Assembly: GCA_947500505.1 (NCBI GenBank)
Contig: CANMSL010000002.1
Span: forward strand, 124,001 to 188,000
DNA: 64,000 nt
Reading direction: 5' to 3'
From: an uncultured Aquimarina sp.
GTDB taxonomy: Bacteria; Bacteroidota; Bacteroidia; Flavobacteriales; Flavobacteriaceae
Shown: piece by piece, positions 34,467-43,470 of the stretch
Layout of the letters: every line of letters begins with the position of its first letter
Position numbering within the stretch: the first letter of the stretch is position 1
The notes under the pieces: generated by a model
Database searches by the model: none
What the model was told of the DNA's origin: nothing
The model's input: the letters and a program-made list of their open reading frames with translations, nothing else
Translations under genes and position numbers: made by a program

Positions 34467-35592
34467 ATTGTTGTTTACCCTGTTTCTTTACCCTATATTT
34501 ATTTTGAATCGCTTCTGCACCTTTTAAATCCAGTGAATCTTTGACAAAGGTGATCCAGTCCTGACGATGAACTATAGCATTGTCTAAGATAATACCTTTC
34601 AGGTTAGCATCTTCGAACTTTGTTCCCCACAAAACAGCTTCTGTTAAGTCTGCTTCTGAGAGATCTGCACCGAACAGCTTGGTATTTGTTAAGTCTGCAC
34701 TTAACAACTCAGAATTTCGAAGATTAGCTTTGGTAAGATTAGCTCTTTTCAGAACAGCGTCAGAAAGATTAATCTTTTCCATATTTGCTTCTATTAGATC
34801 AGCTCGTTCCAAATTAGCAGCTGGTAGATTTACCTCGTTTAAATTAGAGTGGCTTAAGTTTATAAATTTTAGATTCACTCCTCTTCCCAAATAAATATCC
34901 TTAAAATAGGTATAACTAAAATCTGATGCATCGAGAATTTCTCTATATGATTGGTCTGCCAGATTACTCCTGATCAAACTAAATAACAATTGCCCTTTCT
35001 CAGGACTTATCTTCTCATCGATTAGCTCACCATCCTCTTCATATCTGTAGGGTTTCATCGCCCTGGACAAACTAGCTATTCTAGCCTCCAAAACAGGACT
35101 GATGTTACGCTCACTTGATCCTTTATACTTTAGTTCCTCGCTAAGATCAGAAAACAGATTATCCATGATAAAAACTAGAGACGACCTTCTTTCGGCTTCT
35201 ATCAAAGCATTTTGATTACCTACTAATGTATTCTGATTAATTACTAACCAAGTTTGAAACATTAAAATCATGGATGGAATGAGTGTAACAAACAACCCAA
35301 AAAGACCAATCCTGGTAATGCGCCAGATGATATTAGAGGATACATCAGAAACTGTATCCACAGACACAGTCTTTTTTTCCTTATATTCACTTATAGCATT
35401 ATTGATACTTGTCTTAAGCCGGATCCCCAGTAAAGGCACACTGGATTTTTTAAGTAACCAAAAACCAACGCTTTTTTTCTTCTCTCGTCTTTTTCTTATT
35501 TGGTCTAATCTGTTCTGGAGTTGTTTATTTTCCTGCTCTAACTCTACGATTCGTTCTTGCTCAGTCACTTTGTTTAGATTTTGGGATTTCAA
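34447..35592 (-). CDS. Membrane-anchored pentapeptide-repeat protein
   Basis: A 381-residue protein. Residues about 8-40 form a charged coiled coil (EQERIVELEQENKQLQNRLD). A membrane segment lies at about 93-120 (IGLFGLFVTLIPSMILMFQTW). Pentapeptide repeats of the A(D/N)LxX type occupy about 235-335, for example LERADLIEANMEKINLSDAV and LTKANLRNSELLSADL, forming a square beta-helix. Proteins of this kind act as scaffolds, and some Qnr-type ones mimic DNA. The start is TTG, with no closer ATG. The function is not known. Confidence 0.85.
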   Translation of the reverse strand: MKSQNLNKVTEQERIVELEQENKQLQNRLDQIRKRREKKKSVGFWLLKKSSVPLLGIRLKTSINNAISEYKEKKTVSVDTVSDVSSNIIWRITRIGLFGLFVTLIPSMILMFQTWLVINQNTLVGNQNALIEAERRSSLVFIMDNLFSDLSEELKYKGSSERNISPVLEARIASLSRAMKPYRYEEDGELIDEKISPEKGQLLFSLIRSNLADQSYREILDASDFSYTYFKDIYLGRGVNLKFINLSHSNLNEVNLPAANLERADLIEANMEKINLSDAVLKRANLTKANLRNSELLSADLTNTKLFGADLSEADLTEAVLWGTKFEDANLKGIILDNAIVHRQDWITFVKDSLDLKGAEAIQNKYRVKKQGKQQFILVVK

Positions 35593-35706
35593 AGCTCAAT
35601 ATATTAAAGTTATATGATTCATGCCAACATAAAAAGAAAGCCTTTCTATGATTTAAGAAAAGACCATCAACACCTAACATAAGGAAATATATATCAAAAT
35701 CATTCC

Positions 35707-35928
35707 CTACCCTATATATTTAGATATATCATCAGAAATGTTTTCTATAAAAGAAGTTTGATCTGTTTTATCTGTTTGATTTATAATTTTAGCCAAAAGA
35801 AGAACATAACTCGCCACATATTCACGTTTTTTATTATCGTTCACATACTCTTTTCCTTCTACAACAATGAATGTAATCAGGTTGCGTATAATTTGTCTCG
35901 CATCAGAAATATCTAGTTCTTCCTCCAT
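35707..35928 (-). CDS. Small hypothetical protein (73 aa)
   Basis: A 73-residue acidic, probably helical protein beginning MEEELDISDARQIIRNL. It has no signal peptide, membrane segment or recognisable motif. The composition looks coding rather than random. It is upstream of the pentapeptide gene on the same strand with 114 bases between, so it may share its transcript. No function can be given. Confidence 0.6.
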   Translation of the reverse strand: MEEELDISDARQIIRNLITFIVVEGKEYVNDNKKREYVASYVLLLAKIINQTDKTDQTSFIENISDDISKYIG

Positions 35929-36414
35929 ACTATAAATTTTAGATTTACCAAAAACTTATTCTGAAATTAAAACTATAACTTATTAAAATTGAATACTTAA
36001 CTGTTTTAATAAGTTAATTTTCGACAAAAGACAATTTATATCGATTTAGAGAATTATCCCTGATAATTGAGAAAAAATATACTCTGGATATAATATTTAC
36101 TTGGAACTAACTCTCTTTAAAAAAAAAGAATATTTATCCTAATAATCTAACCAGATAACTGAAAACATCAAGTTCCTGATTATAATTAACAAGTAAATAT
36201 CCTTGGACTTATCCCACAAGGCATTCGGCTAAAGTCATTTTTTAAACTTTGACAATAGTTTAAAGATACTACGATGATTAAAACTGAATTAATCAACCTT
36301 ACTAAAAATACAGGTGCAACCACCCGTTTTAATAACATTACTAGACAACCTAATACAATAGCGCTACACTAAAAAAGCTCATGAATAAGCTGTATATTTA
36401 TCTTAGATTTGTGA
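35929..36414. other. Gap with no confident gene
   Basis: This A/T-rich gap holds a 12-bp perfect inverted repeat (AACTTATTAAAA and complement, 35977-35988 and 36004-36015) and a 32-codon open frame at 36274-36372 (plus) that I do not trust. No RNA gene or repeat family is recognised. Confidence 0.5.
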
Positions 36415-36816
36415 TTACAACTTACAGTTGATCATCCAATCGATATTATACTGATCCGAACACCTACCGTAGTACGCGTTCCAGGAAGTTTCCTGAAGTG
36501 GAGTATGAACTCTTCCAGACTTAGAAAGTGCGTCAAAAATCTCATCAACTTCTGATTTTGTTTCAACATCTACACTCATTTGAATATTAGTCCCCGAGGT
36601 TAAAGGAGTATCAGGCGAAGCATCATAACCCATAAAATGAAAGCCTTTTCCTTTTAGCTCGGCATGTTGTAATTTATTCCTGTAATGGTCTGGAATATCA
36701 ACTTCCTTATTTTCGTAGGTTTCCTTGTTAATAATTTCTCCACCAAAGATTTTCTGGTAGAAATTAAAAGCTTCCTGACAATTTCCGTTAAATGATAAAT
36801 ATGATTGAATTTTCAT
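36415..36816 (-). CDS. VOC/PhnB-like glyoxalase-fold protein
   Basis: A 133-residue protein of the vicinal-oxygen-chelate superfamily, PhnB/DUF1428-like branch. The start IQSYLSFNGNCQEAFNFYQKIFGGEI (overlapping motifs), HAELKGKGFHFMGYD and the end RCSDQYNIDWMINC are typical of these one-domain proteins. The reaction is unknown in most members. It is a monocistronic gene facing away from the catalase. Confidence 0.88.
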   Translation of the reverse strand: MKIQSYLSFNGNCQEAFNFYQKIFGGEIINKETYENKEVDIPDHYRNKLQHAELKGKGFHFMGYDASPDTPLTSGTNIQMSVDVETKSEVDEIFDALSKSGRVHTPLQETSWNAYYGRCSDQYNIDWMINCKL

Positions 36817-36941
36817 AATAGATATTTTATTTAAACTTACTTCATACTAAAATATTTATTGAACCGAATTGAAATAAAAAGTAACTCCATAACTAAAAAT
36901 ATGTAGCAGATTTGGTATGAATGGATTTTAACTTTTTATAG

Positions 36942-36957
36942 TCAAGTTAAAACTTGA
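36942..36957. promoter_or_regulatory. Palindrome upstream of the catalase gene
   Basis: TCAAGTT-AA-AACTTGA has 7-bp arms and lies about 60 bases upstream of the catalase ATG. It could be an operator for a redox-responsive regulator, but no partner is known. Confidence 0.35.
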
Positions 36958-37017
36958 TTGAGTACTATACAATGGATTAACTATTTTACTTTTAGAATCA
37001 TCTTAAAACTCTAAAAC

Positions 37018-39162
37018 ATGGCTGCTAAATCTAAAAGTGAAAAAAATAAAAATTTAAAAACTGAGCAATTAAAGGAATCAATGGTTGATAACGTTGATAA
37101 AGCATTAACAAGTCGGCAAGGGCTCAAAATAAATGACACTAATAACTCGCTTAAGGCAGGAGAAAGAGGACCAACACTTTTGGAGGACTTTTTATTGAGA
37201 GAAAAAATTCACAGTTTTGATCACGAACGAATACCTGAACGAATTGTACATGCCAGAGGAAGTGCTGCTCACGGATATTTCGAGCTGTATGAAAGTATTG
37301 AAGAGTTTTCTAAAGCCGAAATCTTCAATAATACTACAAAAAAAACTCCAGTTTTTACTCGTTTCTCTACGGTAGCCGGGTCTAAGGGATCCACAGACCT
37401 TGCCAGAGATGTTCGCGGTTTTGCTGTAAAATTTTATACTGAACAAGGAACCTGGGATTTGGTCGGTAATAATATGCCTGTATTTTTCATTCAAGATGCT
37501 ATGAAATTTCCTGATCTCATACATTCTGTTAAGCCAGAACCTAATAATGAAATACCACAAGCTGCTTCTGCTCATGATACTTTTTATGATTTTGTCTCTC
37601 ATACTACAGAAACACTTCACAATCATATTTGGGTAATGAGTGATCGTGGTATTCCGAGAAGTTTAAGAATGATGGAAGGTTTTGGGATCCACACATTTAG
37701 ATTAATTAACAAAGAAGGCAAATCACATTTCACAAAATTTCACTGGAAACCAAAATTAGGAGTTCATTCTGTAACCTGGGATGAAGCCGTAAAAATCAGT
37801 GGTGCTGATTGTGATTTTCATAGAAGAGATCTTTGGGATGCCATTGATGCAGGAATATTTCCGGAATGGGAATTGGGTTTACAGATTATTCCCGAAGAAG
37901 ATGAGCATAAATATGACTTTGATATTTTAGATCCTACAAAGCTTATTCCGGAAGAAATAGTGCCAGTTAAAATTATCGGTAAAATGGTACTTAATAAAAA
38001 TCCTGAAAACTTTTTTGCTGAGACAGAACAAGTAGCTTTTTTACCAAGTAATATAATACCAGGAATTGATTTTACCAATGATCCTTTATTACAGGGACGG
38101 TTATTTTCATACCGAGATACCCAGCTTTCTCGATTAGGCAGTACCAATTTTCATCAAATCCCCATAAATAGTCCAATCGTAGATGTTCATCATAACCAGC
38201 GTGATGGACATATGCAAATGAAAATTCCGAAAGGAAGAACAGCATATTTCCCTAACACTCTTAGTAACGGATGTCCGTATCTAAGTTCTGTAGAGAATGG
38301 AGGCTTTACTTCTTACGAAGAAAAAATTGATGCTCATAAAATCAGAAATCGTAGTGAGAGTTTTAAAGATCATTTTTCTCAGCCGGCTCTCTTCTACAGA
38401 AGCCTCTCCGAATGGGAGAAGATGCATGTACAAAATGCTTATGCTTTTGAATTGGGTAAATGTACTAATGAATCTATCATCTCTAGAATGGTATGGCTAA
38501 TTAATGAAATAGATACATCATTGGCATCAGAAGTTGCTAAGAAATTAGGTATTAAAATCCCGAAATCTATTGACAAACCGATTAATCAAGCAATAGGAGC
38601 AGATACTGAACCTAAGAAACATCAACCTTCAGAAAAGAAAAACTACTTAGAACAATCAGACGTCCTAAGCCAGTCTAATACTGTTTTTAACACCATCGAA
38701 TCCAGAAAAATAGCTTGCCTGGTAGGAGACGGTTTTAATATGGAAGATTATAAAAATATGAGCCAAAACATTGAACAGAAAAATGGTTTTTTAAAGATAG
38801 TTGCTCCTACTGGTGGCACTGTTACTTGCAGTAAAAACATGAAGCATAAGGTAGATCACTCCATTAATACTACAGAAAGTGTTCTTTTTGATGCTATTTA
38901 CATACCAGGGGGAGAAAAATCTTTCCAAAATATGCTTAAAAATCAAAAATATATTAAATTCATTAACGAAGCTTTAAAACATTGTAAAGCAATTGCCGCA
39001 GATAATGAGGGAGAAATGTTATTGGACAAAACGTATGCAAAAGATTTTAAAAATATTGATGGTGCAATCCTACTCAATCAAAAACCGGAGCGCTTTATTG
39101 AAGCCATTGCTAAACATAGAAATTGGGACAGGGATAAAAAAGCTTTAGCTATTCCGGTATAA
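37018..39162 (+). CDS. katE: Large-subunit catalase (KatE/HPII type) with C-terminal DJ-1-like domain
   Basis: A 714-residue monofunctional heme catalase of the large-subunit clade (HPII type) that removes hydrogen peroxide. Catalytic His78 lies in IVHARGSAAHG, the Asn in GNNMPVFFIQDAMKFPD, and the heme-ligand Tyr in LFSYRDTQLSRLGSTNF. After the core a short linker leads to a DJ-1/GATase-like domain (from about 565: RKIACLVGDGFNMEDYKNM, IVAPTGGTV, YIPGGEKSF). The gene is followed after 48 bases by the metallopeptidase. A second, broken copy of its last 150 bases is found at 40130-40283. A palindrome upstream may serve regulation. Confidence 0.95.
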   Translation: MAAKSKSEKNKNLKTEQLKESMVDNVDKALTSRQGLKINDTNNSLKAGERGPTLLEDFLLREKIHSFDHERIPERIVHARGSAAHGYFELYESIEEFSKAEIFNNTTKKTPVFTRFSTVAGSKGSTDLARDVRGFAVKFYTEQGTWDLVGNNMPVFFIQDAMKFPDLIHSVKPEPNNEIPQAASAHDTFYDFVSHTTETLHNHIWVMSDRGIPRSLRMMEGFGIHTFRLINKEGKSHFTKFHWKPKLGVHSVTWDEAVKISGADCDFHRRDLWDAIDAGIFPEWELGLQIIPEEDEHKYDFDILDPTKLIPEEIVPVKIIGKMVLNKNPENFFAETEQVAFLPSNIIPGIDFTNDPLLQGRLFSYRDTQLSRLGSTNFHQIPINSPIVDVHHNQRDGHMQMKIPKGRTAYFPNTLSNGCPYLSSVENGGFTSYEEKIDAHKIRNRSESFKDHFSQPALFYRSLSEWEKMHVQNAYAFELGKCTNESIISRMVWLINEIDTSLASEVAKKLGIKIPKSIDKPINQAIGADTEPKKHQPSEKKNYLEQSDVLSQSNTVFNTIESRKIACLVGDGFNMEDYKNMSQNIEQKNGFLKIVAPTGGTVTCSKNMKHKVDHSINTTESVLFDAIYIPGGEKSFQNMLKNQKYIKFINEALKHCKAIAADNEGEMLLDKTYAKDFKNIDGAILLNQKPERFIEAIAKHRNWDRDKKALAIPV

Positions 39163-39210
39163 ATAGTATTAAATCAATTCTTTATTTAAAAGTTAATTAA
39201 ACGAATAATT

Positions 39211-40110
39211 ATGAAATGGAAAGGTAGGCGTCAAAGCACAAATGTTGAAGATAGAAGAGGTCAAAGAAGTTCCGGAAGAGGAATAGGCGGTTTTAATCCA
39301 ATGTTACTTGGCCCACTGATTAAAGTCCTTTTTTCAAAAACCGGTCTAATAATAGTAGGTTTAGTTTTGATATTTTCGTTCGTAACCGGTAGTAATCCTT
39401 TAAGTTTCATTAGTAATTTAATAGGAGGTAGCCCTATTGAGACAGTGACTACAGAATCATATCAAGGAACCGAGAAAGAAAATATACAAGCCCAATTTAG
39501 TGCTACGATCTTAGCAAATACAGAAGATGTATGGAATAATATTTTAGACAATTATAGAGAGCCCACTTTAGTTCTTTTTAATGATCAGGTAACATCGGCT
39601 TGTGGATCTGCTTCTAGCGCAACAGGACCTTTTTACTGTCCTGGAGATGAAAAATTATATCTTGACCTCAGTTTCTTTCGAGATATGGAACGTCAGATGA
39701 ATGCTCCCGGTGATTTTGCACAAGCCTATGTAATCGCTCACGAGGTCGGTCACCACGTTCAAAACCTAATGGGGATAACTGCTAAACTAGATAGGTTAAG
39801 AGGCAAGATCAGTAAAACTGAATTTAATACATATTCTGTACGATTAGAATTGCAGGCTGATTTCTTTGCCGGTGTATGGGCAAATCATTCTCAGCGAATG
39901 ACTCAAATGATGGAAAACGGTGATCTCCAAGAAGCTCTTAATGCTGCCAATGCCATTGGAGATGATAGGTTACAGAAGCAAGCTACCGGAAGAGTAGTTC
40001 CAGATTCTTTTACACACGGCACATCAGAACAGCGTATGAGATGGTTTAAAAAAGGATTTGAAACAGGTGATATTTCACAAGGAGATACTTTTAGTGCAAA
40101 TTCATTATAA
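39211..40110 (+). CDS. YpfJ-type neutral zinc metallopeptidase
   Basis: A 299-residue member of the putative neutral zinc metallopeptidase family (PF04228, YpfJ). A charged N-terminus (MKWKGRRQSTNVEDRRG) leads to one membrane helix (about 40-60). The zinc site HEVGHH is at residues 177-182, with ELQADFFAGVW as the downstream third-ligand region. The conserved CGSASSATGPFYCP is also present. The catalytic domain should face the periplasm. Its target is unknown. It sits between the catalase and the remnant of the second catalase copy. Confidence 0.92.
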   Translation: MKWKGRRQSTNVEDRRGQRSSGRGIGGFNPMLLGPLIKVLFSKTGLIIVGLVLIFSFVTGSNPLSFISNLIGGSPIETVTTESYQGTEKENIQAQFSATILANTEDVWNNILDNYREPTLVLFNDQVTSACGSASSATGPFYCPGDEKLYLDLSFFRDMERQMNAPGDFAQAYVIAHEVGHHVQNLMGITAKLDRLRGKISKTEFNTYSVRLELQADFFAGVWANHSQRMTQMMENGDLQEALNAANAIGDDRLQKQATGRVVPDSFTHGTSEQRMRWFKKGFETGDISQGDTFSANSL

Positions 40111-40129
40111 AACAGTTATCTCATACATT

Positions 40130-40283
40130 AGAAGAGAGCCGTTGTCAGACAAAATACCTGCAAAAGGCTTCAAAAAAAGCTAATGCAATCTTACTTAATT
40201 AAAAAACTTAGCATTTTATAGAAGCCATTGCTAAGCATAAAAATTGGATTAACGATAGTAAAACTGCCAATATCCCTTTTTAT
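40130..40283 (+). pseudogene. Decayed copy of the catalase 3' end
   Basis: This stretch aligns with the last 156 bases of the catalase gene (39007-39162). Shared blocks include GACAAAAT..TGCAAAAG, GCAATC.TACT.AAT, and TTTAT.GAAGCCATTGCTAA.CAT. Read in the old frame it gives NAILLN-stop-KT-stop-HFIEAIAKHKNW, against GAILLNQKPERFIEAIAKHRNW in the live gene. It has two in-frame stops and a net 2-base deletion, so it is dead. The upstream part of this second copy is missing and its place is taken by the metallopeptidase gene. Confidence 0.85.
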
Positions 40284-40287
40284 ATAT

Positions 40288-40551
40288 ATGAAATTGGAGA
40301 CAAAATTATTTTCGAAAATAAAAGAATCTCATGTAAGGTTTGCAACTTTAAGGGGTGTAGACAAAACCTACTGTCCCTCTGAAGTAGCACGTCAATTGTT
40401 TCCCGAAGATTGGCGAAACAAAATGGATGCTGTAAGGAAGGTTGCGGATACTTTAGTCCAATCCGGACAATTAATAACCACTCAAAAAAATCAGAAAATT
40501 AATTGCCTGCCAAGTGAAGCTAATGGCCCTATCCGATTAAAGCTAGCTTAA
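40288..40551 (+). CDS. DUF3253 domain protein
   Basis: An 87-residue protein with a small winged-helix-like DUF3253 domain. The core FATLRGVDKTYCPSEVARQLFPEDWRNKMDAVRKVADTLV (overlapping motifs) is diagnostic. I chose the ATG at 40288; a longer frame from a TTG at 40228 would run through the catalase remnant. The family is often found with oxidative-stress and photolyase genes, as here. Its role is unknown. It is convergent with the DASH cryptochrome gene 9 bases away. Confidence 0.85.
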   Translation: MKLETKLFSKIKESHVRFATLRGVDKTYCPSEVARQLFPEDWRNKMDAVRKVADTLVQSGQLITTQKNQKINCLPSEANGPIRLKLA

Positions 40552-40560
40552 TAAATAAAA

Positions 40561-41949
40561 TCAACCTTGTATTTTTAAAATAGTGTTGATTGAGCGATTC
40601 CATTTTAAAAACAAATGATGAGGTTTAGGGTAATGTAATTCATCAACAAGCCACGGAGTTAAAACTTGGATATCACTAAGATTTTTTAGTTCGGGAACCC
40701 ATTTTTTTATGAATTCCTGAGCCTTATATTTATTCGACTGATGTATGGGGTTCGTATACCAGATTTCGTATGCTTGTACGTGCCAATTTAGCCAATTGGA
40801 GCTTACATCGTAATCGATTAACTTATTTTCAAAATAAGCAGCCCCCCAAGTCCAATCTATTTTTAGATCGTGCACGAAGTAGCTAGAACAATTAACTCTG
40901 CCCCTATTACTCATAAACCCTGTTTGATTAAGCTGCCTCATGTGGGCATCTATAAAAGGAATTCCAGTAGTTCCCTCTCGCCATCGTAAAAATAAGTTTT
41001 TGTCATTTAAAAAGTCGTGGTCTCTATTTTTAAAGCCTTCTGTCTTAAAAATTTGATTCCCAAATCTCATTGCTTTAAAAGTAAAGTAGTCTCTCCAAAC
41101 CAATTCAAAAATCATCCACCAGGTACTTTGATTCCTTTTAACAGTAGCTTCATATTCTCTAACGATTTTGTAGATTTCTCTTGGAGATATGCAGCCCAAT
41201 GCCAGATAAGGCGAGAATTTAGAACTATAATCCATTCCCTGGCTTTTATTTCTAGTCCAACGATAACTAGTTAGTAATTCAGTTTCAAAGGTATAATAAT
41301 TTAATCGCTCTAAGGCTTCCTGTTCCCCTCCTTTCACAAAAGGAGTTGCAGATTCATATTCCTTCGGGGAGAATCCAAAATACGAAAAGGCGGGTATTAG
41401 GGTGCTTTTTGCTTTTGGATGACTCTTAATACCTGATGGAATCTTAAAAGTCTCTCGTGGTTTACTATTTTTTGATGTAGGAATACGATACGCCTTGCTC
41501 GTTAAAGGAATTTTATCGATTTCGAAAGGAATGTCATCAATATGGTATAAAGTTTTGCCCCAGTAAAAGTTAAACAATACCTCAGAGCATTTTTCTTGTA
41601 CTCGATCTAGCAGATTTAATTCTTCACTGGCATATTCTTGTTCTGCATAAACAGCGTCAATATCAAATTCTGTAACCAGTCTTAGTATCTCTTCTTCTGC
41701 CTTACCATAACAAATAATCAAATGTCCATCAATAAGTTCCAAATTTTTCTGTAAGTCTTTTAACGACTGTTCCAGAAATTTATATCTGTTAATACCTGTT
41801 TTCCTAAATCCAAGATTTAATTTTTTAAAAAGATCAAGTTCTATACAATAGCATAACACAAGAGTTTCACTATGAGCTATAGCCTGACAGAGAGCTTCAT
41901 TATCATGTAATCTAAGATCATTTTTGAACCATACCAAACCGTTTTTCAT
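40561..41949 (-). CDS. DASH-family cryptochrome
   Basis: A 462-residue flavoprotein of the cryptochrome/photolyase superfamily. The N-terminal alpha/beta domain (about 1-130) starts GLVWFKNDLRLHDNEALC, and the FAD-binding helical domain is about 210-455. RWTRNKSQGMDYSSKFSPYLALGCIS and NQTGFMSNRGRVNCSSYFVHDL (overlapping motifs) are DASH signatures. DASH proteins repair cyclobutane dimers in single-stranded DNA or sense blue light. The protein lies 29 bases downstream of a second photolyase-like gene, and the two form an operon. Confidence 0.9.
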   Translation of the reverse strand: MKNGLVWFKNDLRLHDNEALCQAIAHSETLVLCYCIELDLFKKLNLGFRKTGINRYKFLEQSLKDLQKNLELIDGHLIICYGKAEEEILRLVTEFDIDAVYAEQEYASEELNLLDRVQEKCSEVLFNFYWGKTLYHIDDIPFEIDKIPLTSKAYRIPTSKNSKPRETFKIPSGIKSHPKAKSTLIPAFSYFGFSPKEYESATPFVKGGEQEALERLNYYTFETELLTSYRWTRNKSQGMDYSSKFSPYLALGCISPREIYKIVREYEATVKRNQSTWWMIFELVWRDYFTFKAMRFGNQIFKTEGFKNRDHDFLNDKNLFLRWREGTTGIPFIDAHMRQLNQTGFMSNRGRVNCSSYFVHDLKIDWTWGAAYFENKLIDYDVSSNWLNWHVQAYEIWYTNPIHQSNKYKAQEFIKKWVPELKNLSDIQVLTPWLVDELHYPKPHHLFLKWNRSINTILKIQG

Positions 41950-41978
41950 ATAGTGTATTTCTAGGTAGTCCTGTAATT

Positions 41979-43430
41979 TTATCTTTGTAAAGTATGTACA
42001 TCAAGAATCCGTTGTCTTTCTTTTTGTGTTATATCGTTTTTCCTTAAACCATATAGTTCTTGAAGAGTGTGTTTTCTGGTTTCCTTTATATTCACGATTG
42101 GCTCTGGATAGTCTTTTCCAGGATAGAAATTGTAAAGTTCTTTCTCCATTTCGGTTGTCATCCAAGGTTCGATAGCAAGTTCTGGAGGTAAACCCCTTAA
42201 CTCCGGTACCCATTTTTTTATAAATACTGCTTCCGGATCGTGATCCAAGGCGTTCTTTGTTGGGTTATAAATTCTGATCGTATTAGTACCTGTAAAACCA
42301 GCTTGCATCTGAAATTGAGCATAGTGAATACCCGGCTCAAAATCTAAAAATTGTCTGGCTAGCCAGGCAGATCCCGTTGTGAAATGTTGAAAAAGGTGGT
42401 GCAACAAAAATGAAACGATCATCGATCTCATTCTAAAGTTTAAATATCCGGTATGAATAACAGCTCTTATAGAGGCATCAACTAAAGGGAAGCCTGTTGT
42501 TCCGGATTTCCAAGCTTTTATATGTTTATCATTTATTGGTTGGTCTAGATCCAAATAACCTCTGTTAAAAGCTTCGAACTCAATCCTGGGTTCCATTTCG
42601 AATTTTTGAATGAAATGCGATTGCCATCGTAACCTTGAATTGAAAGCAGTAAGCTGCTTTCTATACTTACCTTCTTTTTTCATTTGCATACTCCTTTGGT
42701 ATACCTCTCTGACAGAAATACATCCCCAGGCAAAATACGGAGATAGTCTGCTACATCCTATCCTGGCAAGTTGCGGTTTGGATATATAATCAGAATAGTA
42801 TTGTATTCTCTCTTCAAAAAATGAGTTTTCATATTCTTTACCCTCAGATCTACCTCCTTTCTGAAAATCCTGTTCTTTCATAAATTTATAGGTAAACTCA
42901 AGTTTTTTAATTTTCGAATTTTCGAGATTCAAAAACTTTATTTTAGAAAGATCAATAGCTTCTATTTCATTACCCATAAAAGCATACCACTGTTGTCGCC
43001 AGTCTTTTCTGTTCTTCAAACCTCTTAAAACACCGCCGTTTCTAAATTCTCTCCAGATAATTCCATTTAATTTACAAAATTTTGAAAAGTTAATATCTCT
43101 TCTGAAAGTAAGATCTATTCCAGTTTCTTCGGTAGAAAAAACTTCTTCTATATTGTTTTCCTCAAGTAGCTTATTAAAAAGCTCTGTAACCTCGGAGTAA
43201 AGAATATAAATTTTTGTATTGTACGGTTTTAACTCGTTGTTTAAATCATAAATAGATTCTATCACAAACCTCCAATGTCTGTCAGAATAATGTGGTTCTT
43301 TATAGAGAGAAGGCTCCATAACATAAAGTAAAAGTAAAGGTATATTTGATTTTGAAGCTTCCAGTAAAGCTTCATTATCAACTAATCGCAAATCTCGTTT
43401 GAACCATAAAATATTTATCTTCTGTTTCAT
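41979..43430 (-). CDS. Cryptochrome/deoxyribodipyrimidine photolyase family protein
   Basis: A 483-residue photolyase-superfamily protein, different in sequence from the DASH neighbour. The N-terminal domain starts INILWFKRDLRLVDNEALLEA. The FAD domain has ARIGCSRLSPYFAWGCIS, SRLRWQSHFIQKFE, and SGTTGFPLVDASIRAVIHTGYLNFRMRSMIVSFLLHH (overlapping motifs), ending with IKKWVPELRGLP. Photorepair of pyrimidine dimers is likely, but the subclass is not clear by eye. The chosen ATG at 43430 gives the standard N-terminus; the longer frame would overlap the DUF421 gene. Confidence 0.88.
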   Translation of the reverse strand: MKQKINILWFKRDLRLVDNEALLEASKSNIPLLLLYVMEPSLYKEPHYSDRHWRFVIESIYDLNNELKPYNTKIYILYSEVTELFNKLLEENNIEEVFSTEETGIDLTFRRDINFSKFCKLNGIIWREFRNGGVLRGLKNRKDWRQQWYAFMGNEIEAIDLSKIKFLNLENSKIKKLEFTYKFMKEQDFQKGGRSEGKEYENSFFEERIQYYSDYISKPQLARIGCSRLSPYFAWGCISVREVYQRSMQMKKEGKYRKQLTAFNSRLRWQSHFIQKFEMEPRIEFEAFNRGYLDLDQPINDKHIKAWKSGTTGFPLVDASIRAVIHTGYLNFRMRSMIVSFLLHHLFQHFTTGSAWLARQFLDFEPGIHYAQFQMQAGFTGTNTIRIYNPTKNALDHDPEAVFIKKWVPELRGLPPELAIEPWMTTEMEKELYNFYPGKDYPEPIVNIKETRKHTLQELYGLRKNDITQKERQRILDVHTLQR

Positions 43431-43470
43431 CTTTCTTAAACTATCGTAGTCAACCAAGTCTAGCTTCTCA

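Noticed and set aside
36274..36372. Thirty-two-residue open frame (plus strand)
   Set aside because: It is short, has polar random-like composition and no family or promoter support.
37192..37626. Long reverse frame inside the catalase gene
   Set aside because: It is a shadow of the catalase frame with no homology features.
40228..40287. Upstream extension of the DUF3253 gene from a TTG
   Set aside because: The added residues fall in the decayed catalase tail read in another frame, and the ATG at 40288 starts the conserved domain.
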